Assembly (NCBI GenBank): GCA_016199405.1
Contig: JACQGS010000172.1
Span: forward strand, 1-5,833
Direction of reading: 5' to 3'
Source: Chloroflexota bacterium
Lineage (GTDB): Bacteria; Chloroflexota; Anaerolineae; UBA4142
Length of the DNA stretch: 5,833 nt
Both the position numbers and the translations under genes were made by a program. Position 1 is the first letter of the stretch; every line of letters starts with the position of its first letter. The notes below the pieces were generated by a model. That model worked only from the letters and a program-made list of their open reading frames with translations, had not been told where the DNA came from and did no database searches. This document shows positions 1-5,161 of this stretch, in pieces.

Positions 1-1
1 C

Positions 2-1690
2 GATAACCCGCACGTCTTGCCGTCGCTCATCTATGTGGACCGCGAGCACAACGCGCGCGTCGGCACGAATGCCGCGACCGAATACCTCGCGCGCGAAACC
101 GGGCGCGCGGTCCGTTGGGAGCGCCGCCGCGTCGGCGAAGTGGATGTGTTCGCGTCCGATATGCATTACGTGCAAGATGTCCACGTCATGATGGACGCCG
201 CCGCGAACGGACGGCTGTTGCAGTACGTCAAAACCGCGCTGCGCGATCCGTTGTATGATGGCACGCAAATTTTCGATCGCTATTACACGCTTGACGAGCT
301 GATCGCGATTATTCTCCGCCATCTCAAAACGCAAGCCGAGCAAGAATTTCAAGCCGCGACCGAGCAGGTGGTACTGGGTCGCCCGGTAAAATTTTCTGAC
401 GATGCCGCCGTTACTGCGCGCGCCGAAGAAATTCTTTTTCAAGCCGCGCGCCGCGCCGGTTTTGACGATATTCGTTTCGAGGTGGAGCCGGTCGGCGCGG
501 CGTACGATTATCACCGCCGCGCGCCGGGGCGGCAGACCGCGTTCATTTTCGATTTTGGCGGCGGCACGCTCGATTTCACCGTCGCGCGGCTCGGCGGCAA
601 TCAACCGCCGGAAATTCTCGCGACGCACGGCGTCTTGGTCGGCGGCGACGATTTGGATCGCCGCGTGATGCAATCGCTCCGTAAATATTTTGGCGCGCGC
701 GCAAGTAACGGCAAGCTGCCGCTGCCGGCGTATATACTCGATCAGCTCGACAATTGGCAGACGATGCCAGTGCTCTCGCGCCGGAACTATCAAAAGATCC
801 TCGACGATTTTCGGATTGCCGGCGCGGATGCGGACGGCGTTGCCGCACTCAAGACGCTCGTCGCGCGCAACATTGGCTTTAAACTCTTTCGCACCATCGA
901 GCAAACAAAAAAGCGGCTTTCGGAAAGTTTCGCCGAGCCGCTCGATTTTGATTTTGAAAATATCGCAATTCACGAAACTCTCGCGCGCGAACAGTTCGAA
1001 GCGCTGATCCAACGTGAAATTGAAGCGGTCGAGCGCGGCGTGTTCGAGACACTCGCAATCGCCGGCAGCGCGCCGGAAAAAATGGAAGTCGTGCTACGCA
1101 CCGGCGGCACATCCGCAGTGCCGGTCTTTACCGCGCTGCTCGCGCAAATTTTCGGCGAACATAAACTCGCGCATATGGATTTGTTGACATCGGTCGTTGG
1201 GGGCTTGGCGGTCGTCGCGCACGAGGGCGGCGGGAAAAAGCCGCGCTATGCCGCGCGCTACGACGCGGCGCGTGTCGTTGCCGCCGCGTCCGGCAAAATC
1301 TACGCGGCACGCGTCGGCGCGGCGTGCTATCGCGATGTGGATTATTCGATTGCGCATTTGCCGGTCGAACTTTGTGGCTTGCCGGCAATTCAGACCGCGC
1401 AAGCGGACAAGGGCGTCGCGGCAAGTGAATTTGGGGAATTGCACCTCGCGCGCGCGGCGCGGGTTTTTATCGCGTATGATGCCGGCGCGGCGGCGATTCC
1501 GAATTGGCTGCGCGCGTTCACATCGGAGAAAATGTCGTTCGTCGTCAATCAATGGGGCACGGAACGACCCATGAATGTGTTCGCAAAAAATTTTCCGGCG
1601 GGACGCGTAACGCTCGGCGGAAATTTTGCGGAGGGCGCACGCGGCAATGTGTTTTTGAATTACGCGGTGGTGGTGCGGGCGCAGATGTAG
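2..1690 (+). CDS. Hsp70-family ATPase with a C-terminal beta-rich module (5' partial)
   Basis: The frame is open from base 2 to the TAG at 1688-1690, so the gene enters from the left. The TTG at 17 is an internal codon, and about 30 N-terminal residues including the phosphate-1 loop are probably missing. Counting residues from base 17, visible actin/Hsp70 features are VVLGRPVKF (118-126), EPVGAA (157-162), the phosphate-2 loop DFGGGTLDF (179-187), the helix EQTKKRLS (295-302) and the adenosine-site motif RTGGTS (361-366). The pattern fits the YegD-like branch rather than DnaK. After about residue 405 there is no DnaK substrate-binding domain or acidic tail. Residues about 425-557 instead form a beta-rich module with YRDVDYSI (438-445), IQTAQADKG, FIAYDAG, PNWL (W497), FPAGRVTLGGN and a final YAVVV. 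I associate this with a module seen at the ends of secreted proteins. Expected role: ATP-dependent binding of protein or another ligand in the cytoplasm. The substrate is unknown. Confidence 0.9.
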   Translation, partial: DNPHVLPSLIYVDREHNARVGTNAATEYLARETGRAVRWERRRVGEVDVFASDMHYVQDVHVMMDAAANGRLLQYVKTALRDPLYDGTQIFDRYYTLDELIAIILRHLKTQAEQEFQAATEQVVLGRPVKFSDDAAVTARAEEILFQAARRAGFDDIRFEVEPVGAAYDYHRRAPGRQTAFIFDFGGGTLDFTVARLGGNQPPEILATHGVLVGGDDLDRRVMQSLRKYFGARASNGKLPLPAYILDQLDNWQTMPVLSRRNYQKILDDFRIAGADADGVAALKTLVARNIGFKLFRTIEQTKKRLSESFAEPLDFDFENIAIHETLAREQFEALIQREIEAVERGVFETLAIAGSAPEKMEVVLRTGGTSAVPVFTALLAQIFGEHKLAHMDLLTSVVGGLAVVAHEGGGKKPRYAARYDAARVVAAASGKIYAARVGAACYRDVDYSIAHLPVELCGLPAIQTAQADKGVAASEFGELHLARAARVFIAYDAGAAAIPNWLRAFTSEKMSFVVNQWGTERPMNVFAKNFPAGRVTLGGNFAEGARGNVFLNYAVVVRAQM

Positions 1691-1715
1691 CGGCGAATGA
1701 AAATTCAACCGCAGA

Positions 1716-1754
1716 CCCTGGCACTTGCGTTCCCGTCAGGGCAAGTGGAACGCA
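1716..1754. repeat. Overlapping, mutually exclusive inverted repeats downstream of the Hsp70-like gene
   Basis: Three pairs of perfect arms share this short stretch. CCCTG (1716-1720) pairs with CAGGG (1737-1741). CACTTGC (1722-1728) pairs with GCAAGTG (1741-1747). TGCGTTCC (1726-1733) pairs with GGAACGCA (1747-1754). The first two pairs interleave in the order of an H-type pseudoknot. The second and third compete for bases 1726-1728 and 1747. No T-run follows, so this is not a canonical intrinsic terminator. It may stabilise the 3' end of the Hsp70 transcript or be part of a dispersed intergenic repeat. The pairing is seen directly; any function is inference. Confidence 0.45.
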
Positions 1755-1804
1755 GAGGCGCAGAGAGGATTTGAGAAACGTCTGTATTTCCTGTGTCCTC
1801 TGTG
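1751..1804. repeat. Degenerate CAGAGG-type intergenic palindrome (hairpin)
   Basis: CGCAGAGGCGCAG (1751-1763) can pair with 1791-1804 as a 13-bp stem with two G-U pairs, one bulged T (1796) and a 27-nt loop. The arms carry CAGAGG and CCTCTG. They resemble an intergenic repeat type that I recall from many bacterial genomes, in which stretches like CGCAGAGG...CCTCTGTGG recur. Its translation gives spurious reading-frame extensions such as the SSVAIF peptide just upstream of the cytochrome gene. A short ATTTT follows the right arm at 1808-1812, so weak termination of the Hsp70 transcript is possible. Membership of a dispersed repeat family cannot be shown from one copy. Confidence 0.5.
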
Positions 1805-1814
1805 GCTATTTTCG

Positions 1815-1821
1815 AGGGAGG
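1815..1821 (+). promoter_or_regulatory. Shine-Dalgarno site of the cytochrome c gene
   Basis: AGGGAGG ends 4 nt before the ATG at 1826. It is the strongest ribosome binding site in the window. It decides for the start at 1826 over the in-frame upstream GTG at 1793, which lies inside the palindrome arm. Confidence 0.8.
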
Positions 1822-1825
1822 CAAA

Positions 1826-2233
1826 ATGAAAATTCGTTTTGCAATGCTCGCGTGGCTTATCGTCCCGGCATTTATTCTCGCGGCGTGCGGCGGATCGCCC
1901 GCCCCAGCGCAATCCTTTTTGACCGATGCGCCAAAGTATGCGGGTCTCAAGGGCGACGCGGTTGCCGGCAAAAACAAATTCGCCGGCACTTGCTCTGCGT
2001 GTCACGGGCTAGATGCGAAAGGTCTGCCGAGTCTCGGTAAAGATCTGACCACGAGTGTATTTGGCAAAGGTCTCGCCGACGCGGAATTCATCGCGTTTGT
2101 CGTCAAGGGTCGCCCGGTGAGTGATCCGGCGAACACCACCAAAGTGCTGATGCCTCCCAAGGGCGGCAATCCGGCTTTGAGCGATCAAGACCTCGCGGAT
2201 ATTGTCGCGTACATTCGCGCATTGCAAAAATGA
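1826..2233 (+). CDS. Small lipid-anchored class I cytochrome c
   Basis: This 135-residue protein carries electrons on the outer face of the cytoplasmic membrane through one covalently bound haem c. Residues 1-20 are a lipoprotein signal peptide (positive MKIR, then a hydrophobic core) ending in the lipobox L18-A19-A20-C21. Cys21 should be lipidated after signal peptidase II cleavage. The haem-binding motif C56-S-A-C59-H60 has His60 as proximal ligand. Met109 in VLMPPKGG is the likely distal ligand. The final helix (about 118-134, LSDQDLADIVAYIRALQ) is typical of the monohaem cytochrome c / CCC family. The gene is preceded by a good Shine-Dalgarno site and followed by a probable terminator, so it looks monocistronic. 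No oxidase, reductase or haem-lyase gene is adjacent, so its redox partners cannot be named. The family assignment is firm; the specific role is not. Confidence 0.95.
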   Translation: MKIRFAMLAWLIVPAFILAACGGSPAPAQSFLTDAPKYAGLKGDAVAGKNKFAGTCSACHGLDAKGLPSLGKDLTTSVFGKGLADAEFIAFVVKGRPVSDPANTTKVLMPPKGGNPALSDQDLADIVAYIRALQK

Positions 2234-2275
2234 ATTGCGGCGCGCGCTTCTTTTTTGTTTGCCGCGATTCTTTTT
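2233..2275 (+). terminator. Probable intrinsic terminator of the cytochrome c gene
   Basis: AATTGCGGC (2233-2241) pairs with GCCGCGATT (2261-2269) as a 9-bp stem with one U-G pair. The left arm begins on the last base of the stop codon. The right arm is followed by C and five T (2271-2275). The 19-nt loop (2242-2260) is long and itself contains a T-rich run, which lowers confidence. The 3' arm overlaps the -35 element of the candidate promoter for the downstream genes. Confidence 0.5.
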
Positions 2276-2287
2276 GTATGCTATAGT
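2259..2287 (+). promoter_or_regulatory. Candidate sigma70-type promoter for the lipoprotein-polysaccharide operon
   Basis: TTGCCG (2259-2264, 4 of 6 to TTGACA) and TATAGT (2282-2287, 5 of 6 to TATAAT) are separated by 17 nt. The -10 box ends 7 nt before the GTG start at 2295, so transcription would begin at or within a base or two of the start codon. The region is AT-rich relative to its surroundings and lies just after the terminator-like hairpin. This is a consensus match by eye; no promoter data exist here. Confidence 0.5.
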
Positions 2288-2294
2288 TACCACC

Positions 2295-3215
2295 GTGCCA
2301 ACCAAACATCTGAAGTTTCTGATTCCCAGTTTGACGCTCGCGACTTTGCTCTTGCTCGCGTGCGATCTCAGCACCGTAACGAATCTGCTTCCGTCCAACG
2401 CGAGTCAGCCCGTCATCAGCATCCAATCGCCGCCGAGTGGAAGTGAATTTCGCGAAGGTGATGAGTTGCTGATTCAAACGCAATCCACGGACAAGTCCGG
2501 CATTAGCCGCGTGGATTTGCTCGTCGACGGTGTTGTCGTTAAATCGGACGCGCCGCCGATTGCCGGACAAGACGCGTTCACGCTGATTCAAAAATGGGTC
2601 GCGATTCCCGGCGCGCATATTCTCGTTGTCCGCGCCTATAACGACAAGGGAGTGGCGAGTGAGCCGGCAAGCATTGCCGTCAACGTCACCGCCGCCGCGC
2701 CGCCGCCCGTGTCCACGCAGATCGCGCAAGCCACGCGCGTTTTGCCGACTCCAACTACGCTTTTGAATCCGACGACTGCCGCGCAACGAACGGCAATACC
2801 GCCAACGCGGACGGCGACGCGACCACTCCCAACGAACACGCCGAATTTTCCACCGGGAGTTTATGGCATCTCGGTGCGTCTCGACCCGCCGGAGCCAAGG
2901 CGCGCCACGCCGCCAACTTTTTATGTGACGTTTCTCAATACGACCGGCGAGTCGAAATCGTTTCGCTGGTTTGTAAAAATTTACGAGCCGGATAAACCCA
3001 ATTCAAAAGGCGAGACTTCGAAAAAACAAGAAGATATTCCGGTGGGGCGAAGTGAATTGGCATCGCCGGCGGATTGGACGGTCGGCGGAATTTTTACTTG
3101 CCAGCAATACGTCGCCCGCGTTTTCTATTTCAACGCGGATACCAAAGAAACTTTTGAATTCACCAAGCCGGATAATAGCGGCGGACCTAACGCTGGCTTT
3201 CAATTCTGCCCGTAA
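2295..3215 (+). CDS. Lipoprotein with an Ig-like domain, Thr/Pro-rich linker and C-terminal beta domain
   Basis: The GTG start at 2295 gives 306 residues with a clean lipoprotein signal: MPTKHLK, a hydrophobic core, then lipobox L20-L21-A22-C23. A TTG at 2274 is the alternative start. There is no Shine-Dalgarno site. After the lipidated Cys, residues about 38-132 form a bacterial Ig-like domain (VISIQSPPSGSEF, a DLLVDG turn, W101, and GAHILVVRAYNDKG). Residues about 133-188 are a flexible Thr/Pro-rich linker. Residues about 189-306 are a second beta-rich domain of unrecognised family (start VYGISVRLDPPEP) with two Cys that could form a disulfide (in FTCQQY and at the C-terminal FQFCP). The protein should sit outside the membrane, with its domains spaced by the linker. 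It lies 6 nt upstream of the Wzz-like gene, so a role in surface polysaccharide assembly or attachment is plausible. A general adhesive or structural role is equally possible. Confidence 0.88.
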   Translation: MPTKHLKFLIPSLTLATLLLLACDLSTVTNLLPSNASQPVISIQSPPSGSEFREGDELLIQTQSTDKSGISRVDLLVDGVVVKSDAPPIAGQDAFTLIQKWVAIPGAHILVVRAYNDKGVASEPASIAVNVTAAAPPPVSTQIAQATRVLPTPTTLLNPTTAAQRTAIPPTRTATRPLPTNTPNFPPGVYGISVRLDPPEPRRATPPTFYVTFLNTTGESKSFRWFVKIYEPDKPNSKGETSKKQEDIPVGRSELASPADWTVGGIFTCQQYVARVFYFNADTKETFEFTKPDNSGGPNAGFQFCP

Positions 3216-3221
3216 CTTTTT

Positions 3222-4052
3222 ATGATGTTTCGCGAATATTTTGACACTCTGCTTCGGCGATGGCAAATCGTCGTCGCGATGCCGCTCCTCGCCGCGCTGG
3301 CTGCCGCGTTGATCAGTCTCGCGCAGCCGGTCACGTACGAAGCCACCGCGATGATCGCGCTCGCGCCGGCAACTTTATCGGTCCCGACCTCGAACCAAGC
3401 GCCGCCGTACTATTTGACCGCCGATTCGCCGCGTCAACTCCCGCCGGCATACACGCCCACACACTACATCGCGCTTTTGAAAAGCGCCGAGGTCGTCAAC
3501 GCGGTTCGCCCGCCCTTCGCGATTTCGATCACGTCCAACGGTTCGGATCGTTCGCTCATCGAAATTACCGCGCGCGGTTCCGACGCTCCGCGCGTGTCCG
3601 ATGCCGCGAATGCCTACGCTGATCTCGGCACGCAGTACCTCACCAAAATTCTCATTCCGACCGGCGAGCAAGCCGACACCGCGCTTAGAAAACTCGAGGC
3701 GACGGAAAGTGCGCTCGCGAAATTTTCGCTCGACAACGGCTTGGGCGATTTCGATTTGAACAAACTGCGCGGCAACCTCGCACTCGCCCCCGAAAAAAAA
3801 TCGGAACTCGTGCGCCTCTTGCGTGTACGCGATACCGCCGAATCCGTCTATCTCGATTTTAGTCGCGAGCAAGCGCGCGCGGCGATTCTCGCCATCACCA
3901 CCTACAAGCCCACCGCCATTTTCGCAACTCCACCTACCGCGCCGATCTCACCGCATCCCGCGCAGAACGCGCTCATCGGCGCGGGACTGGGGCTTTTGGT
4001 CGGCATCGCTGCCGCGTTTGCCATGGAATATTGGGTGCGTGCGCGCACGTAA
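3222..4052 (+). CDS. Wzz-type polysaccharide chain-length determinant (co-polymerase), no kinase domain
   Basis: This 276-residue protein has the architecture of polysaccharide co-polymerases: a short cytoplasmic N-terminus (MMFREYFDTLLRRW), TM1 at about 15-34, an external region, and TM2 at about 250-268. TM2 is preceded by a Pro-rich stretch (P237-P246) and followed by a short cytoplasmic tail. After TM1, VTYEATAMIALAP matches the usual Wzz beta strand. Residues about 149-220 are charged and helical and probably form the coiled-coil arm. There is no Walker A or Tyr-rich tail, so this is not a fused BY-kinase. It is shorter than many Wzz proteins, mainly in the external helical region. Family role: setting the length of polymer made by a Wzy polymerase, and a Wzy-like gene follows one gene downstream. 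ATG codons at 3222 and 3225 both fit. No Shine-Dalgarno site is visible, and the start is only 6 nt after the preceding stop, so coupled translation is likely. Confidence 0.85.
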   Translation: MMFREYFDTLLRRWQIVVAMPLLAALAAALISLAQPVTYEATAMIALAPATLSVPTSNQAPPYYLTADSPRQLPPAYTPTHYIALLKSAEVVNAVRPPFAISITSNGSDRSLIEITARGSDAPRVSDAANAYADLGTQYLTKILIPTGEQADTALRKLEATESALAKFSLDNGLGDFDLNKLRGNLALAPEKKSELVRLLRVRDTAESVYLDFSREQARAAILAITTYKPTAIFATPPTAPISPHPAQNALIGAGLGLLVGIAAAFAMEYWVRART

Positions 4053-4063
4053 AGCCCACACGA

Positions 4064-5161
4064 ATGCCTTTTCCCTTCACCCGGCAAATTGGATTCACCC
4101 TCGCCGTTTTCGCTGCGATTGCTTTCTTTTTTCCCTCGTTGATGAGCGCGTACTATTTGAACCAAGCCAACGCGCGCCTCGCGCACGCGGCGGCATTGCC
4201 GGCGCACGCGCGCGCGAGTGAACTCGCGCAAGCCAACGCAGAAATTCAAAACGCGCGCAGTGTCGGCGGCGATCGCGCGCTTGCGCCGATTCCAGCGCGC
4301 TTGTCGCTCGCGCACGCGCGCGAATTATTGTATCGCGGCGAGGCGACGCAAGCCGCCAGCGCCATTGAAAACGCGCCCGCGCTCGCGCGCGACAGCATCG
4401 CGCAATTCCTCGCCGGCGACGCGGCGGAATCATCCGGCGATCTGGGGCGCGCCGTTCAACATTGGCGCGCCGCCGAGGCGTTGGATTATTTTGCGCGCAA
4501 CGCGCACCGCGCGCAGGATTTGCATGTGTGGTCGGAGGCGGAAAAATTCGCGCGCATCGCCGCCGGTATCGCACCAGGCATTGCGGACGCGCATTATGTT
4601 TTGGGCGATGCGCTGTCGCGACAGAACTCAAACAATTCCGAAGCGATGAGTGAACTGATCCGCGCGCGCGAGTTGACCGACGACAAAGAACTCGTCGCGG
4701 CGATTCTCTCGCGGCAAGGCGAAATTTTTGCCGAGCAACACAATTATCGCGCGGCGATGGAGAGCTACAATCAAGCGCGCGTGATCGCGCCGTTGGATGC
4801 GCGCCCGCGCACCGGCTATGCGCTTGCGCAAATTGAAGAAAATCCCTCCGAGTGGGCGAGCGCCGTTGCGCTTCTTACCGATGTGGTGAACGATTCGCCA
4901 TGGTACACCGACGCGTATATTCAACTCGCTCGTTTTGCGCAAGCGCGGCAGGATGTTGGCGAGGCGGAGCGGTGGTTACGCCAAGGTTTGGAAAAAAATT
5001 CCCATGAGCCGCATTTGCTTTTCGCGTTGGGACAGTTCTATGCGCGGCAAAAGCAAGTCGCCCGCGCGCGCGCTGAATTCAACTTGGCGCTCAAATTTGA
5101 AAAGCATCCCGACGATCTGCAAAAGATTCAGCGCACTCTGGCGGAGTTAGACGGCAAATGA
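4064..5161 (+). CDS. Membrane-anchored TPR-repeat protein of a polysaccharide cluster
   Basis: I chose the ATG at 4064 (365 residues). It follows the Wzz-like stop by 11 nt, whereas an upstream in-frame TTG at 4031 would overlap that gene and add an unlikely peptide. Residues about 9-30 are one hydrophobic segment (a signal anchor or uncleaved signal), followed by an Ala/Arg-rich helical region. TPR units are clearest in the C-terminal half: about 212-245 (ILSRQGEIFAEQHNYRAAME followed by SYNQARVIAP), then further units through about 355 with the pattern LARFAQARQDVGEAERWLRQ and LFALGQFYARQKQVARARAE. TPR arrays bind other proteins. Between a chain-length protein and a Wzy-like polymerase, this one probably scaffolds the assembly complex outside the membrane. 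No catalytic motif is seen. The exact partner is inference, and the N-terminal repeats are too degenerate to count by eye. Confidence 0.88.
   Translation: MPFPFTRQIGFTLAVFAAIAFFFPSLMSAYYLNQANARLAHAAALPAHARASELAQANAEIQNARSVGGDRALAPIPARLSLAHARELLYRGEATQAASAIENAPALARDSIAQFLAGDAAESSGDLGRAVQHWRAAEALDYFARNAHRAQDLHVWSEAEKFARIAAGIAPGIADAHYVLGDALSRQNSNNSEAMSELIRARELTDDKELVAAILSRQGEIFAEQHNYRAAMESYNQARVIAPLDARPRTGYALAQIEENPSEWASAVALLTDVVNDSPWYTDAYIQLARFAQARQDVGEAERWLRQGLEKNSHEPHLLFALGQFYARQKQVARARAEFNLALKFEKHPDDLQKIQRTLAELDGK

Noticed and set aside
1094..1708. Minus-strand reading frame of about 200 codons opposite the Hsp70-like gene
   Set aside because: It is Arg/His/Ala-rich with no recognisable domain, as expected for the complement of GC-rich coding sequence. 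The + strand protein has clear family motifs.
1771..1812. Promoter for the cytochrome gene using TTGAGA at 1771-1776
   Set aside because: The -35 match is good, but no acceptable -10 lies 16-18 nt downstream. TATTTT at 1807 is about 30 nt away. No claim is made about where this gene's promoter lies.
1793..1825. Upstream in-frame GTG start for the cytochrome c gene, adding 11 residues
   Set aside because: The extension is translated from the palindrome arm and from the Shine-Dalgarno site itself, and it would place extra residues before a good lipoprotein signal. The ATG at 1826 has AGGGAGG at proper distance.
1504..2040. Plus-strand frame joining the Hsp70 3' end to the cytochrome 5' end
   Set aside because: It crosses the intergenic repeats and overlaps two well-supported genes in another frame. 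Its translation shows the kind of spurious peptide that the CAGAGG repeat produces.
2202..2294. Long N-terminal extension of the lipoprotein gene starting inside the cytochrome gene
   Set aside because: It would read through the terminator and promoter region and put 31 residues ahead of a clean signal peptide.
2103..2786. Minus-strand reading frame of about 230 codons across the cytochrome-lipoprotein junction
   Set aside because: It spans two real + strand genes and their intergenic control region, with Arg-rich low-complexity translation and no motif.
3222..4052. Wzz-BY-kinase fusion (bacterial tyrosine kinase)
   Set aside because: The protein ends a few residues after the second membrane segment, with no Walker motifs and no Tyr cluster.
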